Shown: positions 9,119 to 20,307 of the stretch, piece after piece | Position numbering within the stretch: the first letter of the stretch is position 1 | Layout of the letters: every line of letters begins with the position of its first letter | Assembly (NCBI GenBank): GCA_944739405.2 | Contig: OX123186.2 | Location: 9,694,995 to 9,758,994, forward strand | Direction: 5' to 3' | DNA length: 64,000 nt | From: Euclidia mi | Taxonomy: Eukaryota; Arthropoda; Insecta; Lepidoptera; Erebidae | The notes under the pieces: model-generated | Database searches by the model: none | Told to the model about the DNA's origin: nothing | Seen by the model: only the letters and a program-made list of their open reading frames with translations | Program-made: the position numbers and the translations under genes

Positions 9119-9819
9119 GTATTCGAAATATTTAATTCTATATAACATTTCTTGTTTGCGTCTATTCCGATTTTGTATCTTCACTACACCTTCTTTTCGT
9201 GTTGTGTTGGCCTTATTCTCTTTACAACACAGCTCTTTTGATGTTCGCAGTTTCTTCATATTAGGGTGGTACTCTTCAATTTCCAAAAATTTTTATGAAC
9301 TTCAACATCTCTAACCTGTGAATGCATTACGTTCATATTCCTAGATAAACTAGTTGAATTGTTACTGTTCTCATTTGTAACTGTGCCGGATATGATCCAT
9401 CCCAATGTGGTGCTCTGGGCTAATAAAGTGCATTGTTGATTCCTTAATATGGCTTCCTTTACGATATGGCTGTACACTTCTGCACCTAGCAAGATATCAA
9501 TATTTTTGTGTTGATAGAACTCAGGGTTGGCTAAAGTTGTGGTTCTTGTATCCATCCAGTCAAAAGAATCTCTATTGATGTAACTTTCAGGTAAGTTTGA
9601 CGTTATTCTGTTAAGAACATACGCGTTGATATTAAATTCTATTGAGTGATCTATTCTTGAATGAATTTTCTGGTTAACCATGTATTTAGCTGTGGAAGAT
9701 TGTTCACCCAGACCAGATAAAATTCCTTGCACTGGAATCTTTGGCAATTTAAGATATTGTACTGTGGCCTCAGTAATAAAACAAGCTTGAGATCCTTGAT
9801 CAATCAGTGCTCTTACCAA
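9119..9819 (-). pseudogene. BEL-1 retropepsin and start of reverse transcriptase region
   Basis: Minus-strand frame 9819-9256 gives a retropepsin-like (DUF1758-type) domain: RALIDQGSQACFITEATV with the DQG active site, then IDILLGAEVYSHIV and TTLGWIISGTV. Retropepsin would cut the polyprotein. The frame then shifts, and FWEIEEYHPNMKKL with following lysine-rich sequence to about 9119 corresponds to the linker leading into the Pao/BEL reverse transcriptase (FWELEEV... in relatives). The RT core itself is absent. A frameshift near 9280 and the truncation make this a remnant. The active-site DTG of other BEL elements (BEL-2: DTGSQG) is DQG here. Confidence 0.75.
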
Positions 9820-9847
9820 GCGATGGCCTCCTGTTTTGGACTCCGCT

Positions 9848-11153
9848 TTAACTAAAGATGTTGGTGGTAAAACTTGTTTTGGTACACGAACATTCTTTGA
9901 AACACGAGACTACCGGTACATTACTAGATGATGTGGTCTCGTCAACCACATGTTCTTTTGGAATGTTGTCGTTTACAGGATCGCTTAGATGCAGCAAAGA
10001 ATGATGACGTTTGTTGCAAATTCTGCAGGAAATTGGTTTTTGACAATTGTACACGGTGTGATTGTTGCCCAAGCAATTAAAACAGATTTTATGTTTTGCT
10101 ACAAATTCGCGTCTGTTAGCTACAGGCTGTTTGGTAAATGTTTTGCAAAAACATAATTTGTGACCTTCTTAACAGTACTCACATCTCATATTGTTTGAAT
10201 TTAAAGCTATCATAGACTTTGGTACGTATGAATTGTTGAACTGTGGAGTCGAAACTGTTTTTGGCTCAATACATTCTAACGCTCGAAAACGATTTTCAAT
10301 GAACGAGGCAAATTGTTCAAATGTTGGTAAATCATTTGAATCATTGCTACTTACGTGTAATTCCCACTGTTTACGAGTTGCCGCGTCAAATTTGAATGTC
10401 ACAATGTGTATGATGATGACATCCCACGTGGTCACATCTACGTCTAAATTACTGAGAGCGCTGAGACACTCGTTGGTAGTATCGAGTAACTCTTTCAAAG
10501 AAGTTGCTGATTCGACATGTATACGTCTATGACCAAAAAGACGTTGTAAAATACAATTTACAAGATATTTTTTTATTATTATAACGCTTTTCTAGTTGAG
10601 ACCAACACTGAGTATAATTTGTTTGGCTTACTGGTGTGTGCCTTACTAGTTGTTCAGCTTCACCACAGAGATGAGACTTCAAGTAATGCATCTTTTGTAC
10701 ATTATCTAAGCCTTTGTTATTATGCACAAGTGACACAAAGAGATCGCGAAAGGTGGTCCATTCTGCGTATTTGCCACTGAAGTTAGGTATTGAAATTTTA
10801 GGTAATTTTGCAAGGTTAGAATTGACCTTTGATGCACTACCATTATCATCACCTTTTACAGAACATTTTGTACTAGAAAATTGATTCATCATTGACTTCA
10901 TTATACATTTATAAGTAACGTAAGTTTCCTCTGTGAGGTCATACATGTTGACAATCACATCATCTTGAACTGAATACTTTTCTCTCAACTTTGTATAATT
11001 ATCTTTAAATAGATCCCAGTTTTTTTCTAACAATTCTTGTTTTGTCTCAATGTATTCAATGGTCAGTCTATCTTTTGGACTCTTTTTAAAATTGATTAAA
11101 CCTCTATCAATTACCTTTTGAAGGTCTTTTAAAACATTAAATAGCCCTTCCAT
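9848..11153 (-). pseudogene. BEL-1 gag, frameshifted
   Basis: The likely start is the Met at 11153 (MEGLFNVLKDLQKV); the open frame extends upstream without homology. The DUF1759-type core is clear (LPKISIPNFSGKYAEWTTF, HYLKSHLCGEAEQLV, CWSQLEKRYNNKK). A frameshift near 10530 moves reading to ELLDTTNECLSALSNLDVD...FENRFRALE-type sequence, and another near 10165 leads to CCHC-like knuckles (CFNCLGNNHTVYNC, CRICNKRHHSLLH) that bind RNA. Gag forms the particle that packages element RNA. With at least two frameshifts the protein cannot be made in full. Confidence 0.8.
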
Positions 11154-11656
11154 GTTAAATACAATGTTAAAACAGAAATTATTACAAGTTGTTTTAAAGT
11201 AGAACTCTAATGAAGACAAGACAGTTAAAAGTTGAGAAACAATTTTCAAAATTTTACAAGTGTTTGAGAATTTTGTACTTGCTATTAGCGGCAATGTCCT
11301 TAATTTGTGCACTGTTTATATTATATGATTGTACTCACGGTTTTACACTTCACTTTATTATACTGATGGTGACCTCTTGTGGTGAGTAGCGGCGTTCTTT
11401 GGTTCTGTCAGGCTGCAATCCTCTTGCCGTGGCTGCTGTTGGCGCTGGGGTAGACGCGACGATTGTGCCCTCTGCTGCTTGCTCTTAGCGCGGAGTAGGT
11501 TTTTCTACTACAGGCGCATTCGTCGACTTTCGTCTCGACGAATATCATCAGCGTGTGCTGATGATGCCTCACACCCTTGCGCAGCGATCCACTGCAGGTG
11601 TGAGAACGATCTATTGCTAGATCGTTGAACTCAAAAACTGGCCGATGGTATTATTA

Positions 11657-11673
11657 TCCGGCTCGAAGGACCA
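11657..11673 (-). promoter_or_regulatory. BEL-1 primer-binding site, tRNA-Tyr
   Basis: Plus-strand bases TCCGGCTCGAAGGACCA lie one base from the 5' LTR edge. They equal the 3' end of a eukaryotic tRNA-Tyr (acceptor strand CGAAGGA plus CCA) as I recall that tRNA. On the minus strand the site is therefore complementary to the tRNA 3' end and would prime reverse transcription. Confidence 0.8.
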
Positions 11674-11674
11674 A

Positions 11675-12136
11675 TGTTAACGCTGGGAGCGTTAGACCAT
11701 TTGATCTGTGTTGTCCTAGAAGGACAGCTAGATGGGATAACTATAAATTAAACCACATCTACTGTTGTACTGGTTTATTGTCTCCGGTTGGAGACTCTGT
11801 TGAACTAGCCTCTGTTGGAGACTTTGCACTATGAGCCTCAGTTGAAGGCTTGCTGAAGACTATGTTGTCCTGTTGAGCCCCTTTCGAAGACTGATAATAT
11901 TTCAATTTTCTTGGCCTTATATACCTTCATATAATAATCTATTTTCAAATGTATTCCTTTTACAATATTTCGTACATACAAAAAAGTAAAACATATACAT
12001 ACTTTTTGGATTGACATTTCAAAAGTATTTGTTCTTTTTACAATGTTTGTGAACTGATATACTAAAAAGTATGTATATACTCTTGTAAAAAGAGTATTTA
12101 CTCTTTTTACAATATTTGGTACTTTGGTCATAAACA
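11675..12136 (-). repeat. BEL-1 5' LTR (462 bp)
   Basis: TG..CA ends, followed by the duplication ACGTT at 12137-12141. On the minus strand this is the promoter-bearing LTR, followed by the tRNA-Tyr site and gag. It lacks the 94-bp internal duplication seen in the 3' LTR. Confidence 0.9.
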
Positions 12137-12524
12137 ACGTTTGAAGTTCAGCGTTTTTAATTAAAAAATGTTTTTTTTAATGTTTGGTTGAAAATATTTA
12201 TTATTTAAAATTTTAAAGTAGGTATTTGTAAATGATACATACATACATACATACATAGACTCACGCCTGTTTCCCGGAGGGGTAGGCAGAGACTACGGAA
12301 CGCCATATGCAACGATATTGTTACGAATTGAAAATAACGCCATCTATCAGTGAATGGGAGAACTACATGAGATTAGATGTATCAGTTGTTAAGGCTGTTT
12401 CATCTATCCTCTAATAGATGGCGTTGGTGTAAATAGAACATTTACGCGACATCTAGAAACACGTTACACGTTTCCAGAAATTTCGTGAGTCGTCTCGAAA
12501 AGTCTAGTGATGTTATCCGGCCAG

Positions 12525-12533
12525 TATAAATAG
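12525..12533 (+). promoter_or_regulatory. TATA box of the solo LTR
   Basis: TATAAATAG followed by GC-rich sequence and then a leader-like AT-rich stretch. It lies about 175 bp before the AATAAA at 12700-12705, an expected U3-R spacing for an LTR. It could still drive transcription from this locus. Confidence 0.6.
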
Positions 12534-12699
12534 AGGGCGAGCGAACGGAACGGACAGTTCAATTGAATACGGAAAGCGATCAACATCAAGCGAAGGGAAA
12601 TAAGTCGGAAGTGTTTAGTGTTGTTCTAGTGGTGTGAATAGTGTGTTATATTAGTGAAGTGAAAATTAAGAGTGTGTATCTAGTGTTATTGTGGTAGTG

Positions 12700-12705
12700 A
12701 ATAAA
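12700..12705 (+). terminator. Polyadenylation signal of the solo LTR
   Basis: AATAAA in gtgaataaagtgcag, 55 bp before the LTR end. In an LTR this signal lies in R and directs 3' processing of the element transcript. Confidence 0.5.
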
Positions 12706-12771
12706 GTGCAGTTTTTCTGGCATAGTGTATATAATTTATCACGAACCCCAGCTCGTAACAATATTGACATA

Positions 12772-14567
12772 TCTCTCTTGCTTCATTCACTCCCATCAGA
12801 TTCCTCATGCATGCTCTTCTGTCCAGGGTACTTCTAACTTGTCCTGTTTTTAGGATGTCTCCAATCTGGTCAGAGAACGTCCGCCTAGGTCTTCCCCTTC
12901 ATCCTGTCCCTTCCACACTTGCCTTATATATCTGCTTGGTCAGTCTTTCGTCATCCATCCTCTCCACGTGCCCAAACCATCTTAGCATACCTTTCTCGAT
13001 GCTTGTCACTACATCTTCTTTTACCCCACAACACTCTCTTATCATACAATTCTTTACTCTGTCAGTCAAAGACATACTAACTACTACTAACACATACTTC
13101 TCAGTGCTCTCATTTTTACAGCATTTATTCTACTTTCATGACTCTTCTGTCATACCCAACTATCACTACCATACATAAGAGGAGGTACTAACACCCCTCT
13201 ATGCACAGTCAAACGTGCCTTTTTGGACACGTTTTGGCTATTCATAAACGCCTTCTGAGCTCCATTCACTCTGTTACCTGCATTAACTCTTCTTTCAATA
13301 TCTTCTACATTCTTACCATCTCTTGTAAACAGCGTACCTAAATATACAAACTCATTCACTTGCTCCACTCGCTGTACATCGATCATAACATAACAAGCCG
13401 TAACACACTCCTCCTTTTCAAAAACCATAACTTTCGTTTTACTTACATTTACTTTCATTCCTTTCCTCTCTAACTCACCATGCATGATTGTTACCATCTC
13501 CTGCAACTTCTCCGCTGAAGACGCAAGTATAACCTGCTCATCAGCACAAAGGAGGCATTTGACAAGTAACTCATTCATCCTTAATCCACAGTCACTATTT
13601 TTCAAATCTTGCAAACAACTGTCCATGAAGAGGTTGAATATCCACGGCGACGCTACACAACCCTGTCTAACACCTGTCTCGATGGTAAACCAATCCGCGT
13701 ACGACCCATTTATCCTCACACAAGCTCTAGAATCTTCATGAAGGGATTTCAGAGCTCGTATGAGGCTGCTGTTCACCTCATACATCGACAGTACCGACCA
13801 CATTTCATTCCTCACCACTTAATCGTAAGCCTTTTCCAAATTCACGAATGCGCAATAGACCTTTTGACCTTTTGCCAAGAATGTTTCGGCTATGCACCGC
13901 AAGGAAAAGACTTGATCCGTGCACCCCATATCCTTTCGGATATGGGGCACAACCACCGCCGTGGCCCAGTCATCAGGTACTCGGCCGCTACTCCAGCACA
14001 AGTTAAATAAGCGCTGCAGCTGACCAACTATGATGCCCTGTCCAGCCTTCAGCATTTCAACTGTAATCATATCATATCTTGCAGCCTTACCTACTTTCAT
14101 ACTTCCCAACGCTTTCACAATCTCTTCCACACCAATATCGCTTTCATGATTGCTATTATTACCATTCATTTCGTCGATCGATGTCTCTATCGCCGTTCTT
14201 TCAAATAAACCTTCAAAATACTCCTTCCATCTCTTCATCATGCATGATTCACCATTCATATCTTTCCATTCTTGTCTCTGATTGACGTGTATTCTGAAGA
14301 TTGAGTTTTTCCTCGAACTGCACGAACGGATTTCCAGAAAAACTTTATGTTTCTCCGGAAATCTTCAGATAGTCTGCTATCAAACTTATCTTTCTTTTCC
14401 TTTTTTTTTCCTTTTAACAATTTTTTTCACAATTCTTTTTGACCTAACACACTCCTTTCTTGCTTCATCTATGTTATCACTCGTTTCCTTTCCCATTCTT
14501 TCATTTGCTCTGGCAGCCAACCAATCTAACCAAGCTTTCTTCTTTGTAAATGATAATGATCTGTAAA
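12772..14567 (-). pseudogene. RTE relic 1 reverse transcriptase
   Basis: On the minus strand, KKAWLDWLAARANERMGKET (linker), WKEYFEGLFE, GKAARYDMITVEMLKAG, KVYCAFVNLEKAYD, GVRQGCVASPWIFNLFMD, LLCADEQVIL, VNEFVYLGTLFTRDGK, HRGVLVPPLMYGSDSWV and RWFGHVERMDDERL follow RTE reverse transcriptase order. A TAA stop sits right after EKAYD (about 13818) and there are later frame breaks. The catalytic motif normally ADD reads CADE (13537-13548), so the second aspartate is lost. The endonuclease is absent. Non-functional. Confidence 0.85.
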
Positions 14568-14641
14568 TGTATGTTAAGTTACATCTAACCAAGCTTTCTT
14601 CTTTGTAAATGATAATGATCTGTAAATGTATGTTAAGTTAC
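14524..14641. repeat. 59-bp tandem duplication at the 5' edge of RTE relic 1
   Basis: The unit starting atctaaccaagctttc occurs at 14524 and again at 14583. The first copy still includes RTE coding sequence (KKAWLDW on the minus strand), so the duplication arose at or after insertion and includes the truncation point. Confidence 0.75.
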
Positions 14642-15398
14642 ATTTTTTATTTATTAGACAATAAGGTTCAATTGTAGTTTAATATTTGAAACAAAAAGAC
14701 TTTTGAAAAACTAATCACTAAGTTTATGAAAAAATATTTTTATAATGGGACGCTCAACTCATAAGAAAAGCGACTTGCTCAGATTGCTTGGTACCTTTTT
14801 ATTTTGTTTTCTTAAGCACTAGAGATTAAAGAAAACATCTTATACATAATCACGTTTATTCGACTTCTATCCCATAACATAATATGCCGTACTGCCCAAA
14901 GGAATATAATATGAAGGTGCTCACATTTTTTAATTTAGTAACTCGATCTCTATACCGTATTTTATAACCATACTTACTAACTAGCAACATAATATTTGCG
15001 TATTAAGTTTTCATTTATTTACTCAGATCAAGCCATCTTTATTTGAGATCATTAATCCAAAAATGTGCAACATTTCGGTATTCTGTTGAACAATTCTCGG
15101 TTGCCTTTTAAAGTGAATTGGACTGCATTGCACAGTAATATTTCTATCCATAAAGTAAATGATAAATTATTCAGTGGCATTAAAATCAAAGTGGTTTCCA
15201 TCTGAACGAACAAAATGACATACAATTACAGCTTTTGCTTAAACAAATGTGTATTATTTACAGTAATCATCCAGGCATTGTCTATAATAGATCCTGCTGC
15301 CAAAAGCTTTCTACAACTAATTATATGCCGTTTATATATAAAAATGCGCTTACAGGTTATTTGACCACCCATCGCCAATGAAAACAAGAGTTGAAACA
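14642..15398. other. AT-rich region without a recognised gene
   Basis: No protein-like frame, no tRNA-like or transposon-end signature seen. It leads into the dispersed repeat that BEL-2 entered. Confidence 0.5.
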
Positions 15399-15430
15399 TT
15401 ATTTATTAGTGCTATATAGCCTGTAGCATT
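15399..15430 (+). repeat. Left part of the dispersed repeat that BEL-2 entered
   Basis: The stretch ending gctatatagcctgtagcatt joins, across BEL-2, to cctcaataaatgggctatc at 44903. Together they read like a common lepidopteran dispersed repeat I recognise from memory. The last five bases (GCATT) are the target duplication. Confidence 0.55.
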
Positions 15431-15556
15431 CGTTTAGAGTTTGAGCTGAGATCGGGTAAGGTTTACAGAGATCAGTGGAAGCGATTAATTCATCCAGTCT
15501 CAGCCCAAGGCAAAGGTCCAACATATACTGTGGTAGCACAGCGAATGAATATAAAT
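15431..15556 (-). repeat. BEL-2 3' LTR, outer part
   Basis: The 126 bases match 44285-44410 with two substitutions; the first changes the canonical TG start to CG. The copy breaks off at gaatgaatataaat, where LINE-A begins. It is preceded by GCATT. Confidence 0.85.
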
Positions 15557-15774
15557 AAAATAAAAATAAAATAAATATTTATTTTCTCTTCTCAATGGTT
15601 GGTACAATGTTACATTAGTTACATATCGCTTACAATCTACACATGACCTAACATTGTGAGAGATTGGTGCCTGAAGTAGGTTTGTTAAAACCTGTGTCAC
15701 AGGTCACCAAGACCCTCCTGCTACCCAGAAAATAAAATAACCAAAAAAGCAAAGGAACAATAATAACAAAAATG

Positions 15775-15795
15775 AAAAAAAAAAAAAAAAACAGT
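15775..15795. repeat. A-rich run in the LINE-A 3' UTR
   Basis: A run of about 20 A near 15776. Low complexity only; it lies inside the element, not at its end. Confidence 0.5.
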
Positions 15796-15838
15796 ATATA
15801 TTAATTTCGTTAAGCCAGATTGAGTTAATGTTGAGCTA

Positions 15839-15960
15839 ATATATGTGTGTCTAAGTGTCTGTGTGTTTGCCTGTGTGTGTGAGTGCGTTCGTGCGTGCGT
15901 TCGTGCGTGCGTGCGTGCGTGCGTGCGTGTGTGCGTGTGTGTGTGGGAGCGTGTGTGTAT
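15839..15960. repeat. GT/GCGT microsatellite
   Basis: Imperfect (TG)n and (TGCG)n array inside the 3' UTR of LINE-A. No coding. Confidence 0.8.
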
Positions 15961-16052
15961 AGTGTTGGTGTGGTGGTATTATGGTTAATGAGAGTGTGTA
16001 AGAGTTAGCGAGTATGGAATAGAATAGACTATCCGAAGTAGCACTGAACAGA

Positions 16053-18999
16053 TTAGATAACAGGAGACATCAGATTCTCAGTTTCATCGTAGTTCAGTGT
16101 TTTAAGATAGATCGAGACAGTTGATTTACAATTTGGTGCTTTTAAGGGGTATATATTTAAAGATGTATTTAATTTATTATAAAGATATGGGCCTAAGAAG
16201 TTGAAGAATCTGTGTGCCAGTGATGTATAATAAGGATGAGTGGCACAGACCTTGCCCTTGCGACGCTTGCTCGTCACTCCTATTGGCTCATAAGGTGTCA
16301 GTGAATGTTGTTTGAGAATGGTATGGAATATGAAGGACTTTCGAACCGTAAGGACATCCCAGTCTCTGTACAGTTCCGTAGTTGAGAATCGATAGGGCAG
16401 TCCCGCGCCCACCTTGAGTATCGCACGCTGTGCCCTCTCAACTTCAATTAGGTAATATTTGGCTGCACCGCCCCAGCATGAAATGCAATAGTTAGTGAGA
16501 GATTGGCATGTGGCATAGTAAACCATTTTTAAGATTCGTCGATCGGCAACATGTCTTAGAGTTTTAAACATAAAAATTAATTTCCGCAATCGAGCGACTA
16601 AATTGTTTATGTGGTACTTGAAAGTTAAACACTGGTCTACTGTAATGCCAAGGTACTTTATGCGGTCCATCCGTTCGAGTAAAGCTCATGAACATTGCAA
16701 GCGCGTATGCCCGCAAGTATGGGCCGTAATGGAAAACGTAGGCGAAGGCAAGAGGTCAAGTCTGTGGGCATACGCCATGTATTTAGTTTTGCTTATGTTT
16801 AGGGTTAGAGAATTAGATTGCAGCCATTCACTGACTTTGTTTGCACCAGTTTGGGCAAAGCTGAAAACCTCATCCCAGCTGCCTCCGTAGAAGGAAAGTG
16901 CCGTGTCATCGGTGAAAGTGACAATTTTTCCATTTTGGAGTTGGATCTGGCAGAGGTCATTAATATACGTGAGGAACAACGTGGGACCGATAATGCTGCC
17001 CTGCGGGACGCCATATTTAATAGGCAGCTCCTTACTAATTCTCTGACCAATCTTGACACTCTGTCCTCTGTTGGAGAGGTAATTTATCAATAGTTTAAGG
17101 GGTGTACCCCTTATACCATAGTGTTCCAGTTTAGTTATCAGGAGTGGAATAGAGACCGTGTCGAAAGCCTTTGCTAAATCTAGGAAGACTGTTAGACATT
17201 TTTGTTTTCGGTCTATATTTGCAACGATCGAATATAAGAGCTCGTGTACTGCGTCACAAGTGGATTTGCCGCGACGAAAACCAAACTGATTGGGCGAGAG
17301 GATGTTGTTATTCTCTAAAAATGAAATTAGTCGGTTATTTATAAGGTGCTCTAGGATCTTGGATAATGTAGGCAGAATGGAAATCGGTCGAAAGTTTTCG
17401 ACACGGTCCCTCTCGCCACCCTTGTGAATGGGTCTAATAAGTGCAACTTTAAACGCTGAAGGAAAAATACCCGTTGTGAATGAAAGGTTGCATATATGTG
17501 TGATGGGAAAACTGAGTATGTTTTGGCACCTTTTAATGATTTTGCTAGAGATTTGATCGATACCTGTGGTAGATTTATCTTTTAATCCCTGAATAGTACG
17601 AAGTACCTCTTTATCATCGATAGGTAGAAGAACAAGTGAATTAGAAGGCGATGGACTGATAAATTTGGATTGGAGTGGATTTGATTGGACGGGCATAGTA
17701 ATTTGCTTAGCAAGTTTACTGCCAATGGTAGCATAATATTCATTGACGTCATTAATGTTCTTGTCTGGATTACCATTAGATATGAGGCAGGCAGAATGGT
17801 CTGTTTTTGTTCTTGTGTGTGCCATTTATTTCTTTGACAATCTCCCACAACCGTTTCCCATCGCCCTTAGCCTTTTCAATCTCATTTTTTTCATAATTAC
17901 GTTTTGCTCTTTTTAATAGATTAGCACATAAATTCCGATAGCGCCTGTATGTGACTTTAGCTACCTCATTTGTGGGGTCACTTTTTACTTTTTTATATAA
18001 GCTGTCTCTATTTTTCATGACGCCCAATAAACCCTCGGTTACCCATGGTTTAATTATTCTTTTCCTGTTGGAAATTTTCACCAAACTTGAGTTATTCCTT
18101 ACAGCAGTTAATAGGGAGGACACAAGTAGATCAGTTGCGATGTCGGGATCACAGCAGTCGCTAATGGAATGAAAGTCTATGTTTCGAATAGATTCGTCTA
18201 AGCCGGGATAGTCAATTTTGTGCCTAGTTATGTTGGAATACTTTTGAGGACTAGAGCTACTAAAGCTGACGGCGACACTCTCGTGGTCTGTAATGGAGGA
18301 TGCAAAGACTAGACAGTTTGCAATACTATCTCTTTTAATTTTTAGCATTATGTGGTCAAGGCATGTGCGGTTATGTGTAGGCATGACGTGGCCAGGAAGT
18401 ATGCCATGACTAGCGAGAACATTGAGGTATTCATGAGCTCTCCTGTCGGAATTGTTAGGGGCTATGTCTATATTCATATCACCACATAAAAATATATTTT
18501 TATAATTACGCAATCTGGACAATAATAGGTCCAAGGAGCTAACAACATTATTGGTATTCGACTGACTAGGAGGGCGGTAAATACCAATGACGCATGTTTC
18601 ATGATTTAATTTTAATAATAGACAGTTTGCGTCGTCAATATTAGGCTCCTCATAAGTTACTACGTGTTCCTTATTATAGTAAATAATAACGCCTTCGTTC
18701 TGTGTCTTATGTGAACTTGTGGTAATGTAATTGTAGTTGTCTAAATTAGGTATTGGTCGGGCGGCTTGTAGCCAACACTCAGTTAATACCACTATGTCCC
18801 AGACTATTTGTGATCTTTGAAGCAGTGTGATTAAATTGTTCATATTACAATTTATACTGCGGATGTTTTGGGATAGTATGTTTATTCTATGTTTACTTTC
18901 CACTATGTATTTTTTGGCACTGTCTATGTCACATTGAATTGGCTTAGCAATTTGTAAGTTATCTAGGTCGGAGCTTAAACTATCAATAATATTTTGCAT
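16053..18999 (-). pseudogene. LINE-A ORF2: APE endonuclease and reverse transcriptase, two lesions
   Basis: From Met at 18999 the endonuclease shows RINILSQNIRSINCNMN, VVLTECWL, GIYRPPSQ, FLCGDMNIDIAP, CLDHIMLKI and SSITDHESVAV. A frameshift lies in the 17776-17825 overlap. The reverse transcriptase follows in another frame: NFRPISILPTLSKILEH, FLDLAKAFDTVSI, YGVPQGSIIGPTLFLTYIND and the catalytic FTDD at 16905-16916. An in-frame TGA near 16683 separates RT from the thumb and C-terminal part starting MDRIKYLGITVDQCL. Sequence either side of both lesions aligns well, so these are recent point changes rather than long decay. It would have nicked DNA and copied LINE RNA. Clade is CR1-like by RT motifs; ORF1 has a baculovirus-FP-like domain as in LINE-D. 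Confidence 0.82.
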
Positions 19000-19398
19000 T
19001 TGTTTATTTAGTTATTGGCAAATAGCAAGCCACGTCAGTGTGGCTTTATTATAGAAATATTTAAATAAAGGTGCCTGGACCCAGTACCTAGAAGCCGCTA
19101 AGTGACTTAACAATGTATACAATAGCCAATAGAATACAATACATATGTGAGATACTCGCTTGATAAGGGTGTAATGAGTGTGTTGTGTAGGATATGTGAG
19201 TTTTGTCAGTATAAGGCAAAAATGTAAGGGTGACTGCATAGCATGAACGGTTCTGGCATAACAAATAGTGAAACTTATGGAACTAAATAATAAATAAAAA
19301 ACGAATCTACAGTAAAATACATTTGACAAGATAATATGTGCGCGTAACTCGGAAAACAATACAAGGGCTCTAATATAATATTCAACGACTCGTGCTAG

Positions 19399-20301
19399 TC
19401 ATTTGACGAGATTTGTTAGACCGGTCTCATCATCAATACGTACGGGGGATGATTCTTCCTCCTTTTTCACAAAGACCTTGCCGTAGGATGTCCAGGCTGC
19501 AACGAGTTTCTTGTCTTTAACATATTGCCGAGCATGATAGAACACTATTCTAGTTTTGCTCGTTAGATACTCAGATATATATATTCTACACGGCTCGCCG
19601 GTTAGTTTAAGAGAGCTTGAGTTAAAAGGCGGTTGCTTTGAACCTCGGCGTGCTTTGTTGAATGCTTTGAATGATGAGATGACAGTTTCCTTACGAAGGG
19701 TCGTAGTAAAATCGACAACTATGGTTTCAGATTTAGTACGGTAGGTATTTCTGATCTCTGCCTCTAGGATTGGTGATGAAACTCCCAAAGCTGTGTTCAT
19801 TTTCTGTATTAGCTCAACAAGTACAGCTTTGTTTTCATTTGTCTGTTTGGGTAAGTTGCGTATTTCAATGGAAGTAGAAGAGGCATTTTTTTGGAGTGAG
19901 TCTCATTGTTTTTCTAAAATAGAAATGCGATTTCTCTGTTGGTTATTTTCAGCTTGTAACGTGTCAACTTTCTGCAATAATTCTTGATTTTGGGAAGATA
20001 ACATCACAAAGGATTTTTGGAATTCTTGATTTTGAGTTACTAAAGCGACTAGACTGTTGTTTATTACTTCAAATTTTCGGTCTTGATTCAATTGGAGTTC
20101 TTTAAAGATCGATTTTAAATCGGATAGGCATACTGGTTGCTCATCATCCGGATTCTCCGTAGAACGTAATCGTTTTGATCGTTGAGTAATGTTTGAGAGC
20201 GTCCAAGTGTCTTCCACACGCAGGTTTGCTATGTCGGACTCGGAGCGTGACGCTGCCGACGCATCAAGTATTTGAGCGGAGTGTGGTGGTGTTTTATACA
20301 T
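19399..20301 (-). pseudogene. LINE-A ORF1: coiled coil plus FP-like domain, one in-frame TGA
   Basis: About 300 codons from Met at 20301. Residues about 40-130 are glutamine- and leucine-rich coiled coil (LVTQNQEFQKSFVMLSSQNQ). A TGA at 19903-19905 follows LEKQ. The same frame then continues with IEIRNLPKQTNENKAVLVEL, which aligns with IEIHGLEKRDNENTKILVQK of LINE-D ORF1, and ends with EPCRIYISEYLTSKTRIVFY and a lysine-rich tail. This C-terminal part resembles the baculovirus FP (25K) protein domain known in ORF1 of insect LINEs, probably an RNA-binding module. The single stop is the only lesion. BEL-3 landed six bases before the ATG, which would cut the ORF from its promoter. Confidence 0.75.
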
Positions 20302-20307
20302 CCTGTT

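Larger units (their letters stand above)
1885..12136 (-). mobile_element. BEL-1: Pao/BEL LTR retrotransposon, internally deleted, with nested LINE and MITE
   Basis: Two LTRs (1885-2440 and 11675-12136) begin TGTTAACGCTGG and end GGTCATAAACA on the plus strand. They are flanked by identical 5-bp duplications ACGTT at 1880-1884 and 12137-12141, so the interval was one insertion. Coding runs on the minus strand: gag with CCHC knuckles, retropepsin, then only fragments of the reverse transcriptase/RNase H and integrase regions. A tRNA-Tyr primer site and a purine tract are in the expected places. After insertion the element received LINE-1 (about 2749-8104) in the last codons of integrase and a MITE (8351-8597). 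Frameshifts and the missing catalytic core make it non-autonomous. Pao/BEL assignment rests on gag, protease and integrase similarity together with the 5-bp duplication. Confidence 0.9.
12319..12760 (+). mobile_element. Solo LTR with 4-bp target duplication
   Basis: The insert begins TGTTACGAATTG and ends CAGCTCGTAACA, with ATAT on both sides (12315-12318 and 12761-12764). Removing it restores the RTE sequence caacgatattgacatatctc, compared with caacgatcctgacatacctc in the copy at 48.2 kb. TG..CA ends plus a 4-bp duplication suggest a Ty3/Gypsy-type LTR left after recombination. Inside are a TATA box and a polyadenylation signal in the right order. No coding sequence is present. Confidence 0.85.
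12231..14582 (-). mobile_element. RTE-type LINE relic 1, 5'-truncated
   Basis: The 3' end on the minus strand is the lepidopteran RTE tail (gactcacgcctgtttccc, ggggtaggcagagac) followed by a (CATA)n microsatellite at 12236-12255. Coding homology runs from about 12772 to 14567. The same family recurs at 48162-49110 and 52694-53456. A 442-bp solo LTR was inserted into its 3' part. Truncated 5' end and stops show it is dead. Confidence 0.85.

Noticed and set aside
9011..9314. Possible lysine-rich small protein or membrane protein on opposite strands
   Set aside because: The region is the degraded BEL-1 RT linker plus a minisatellite; both frames are by-products.
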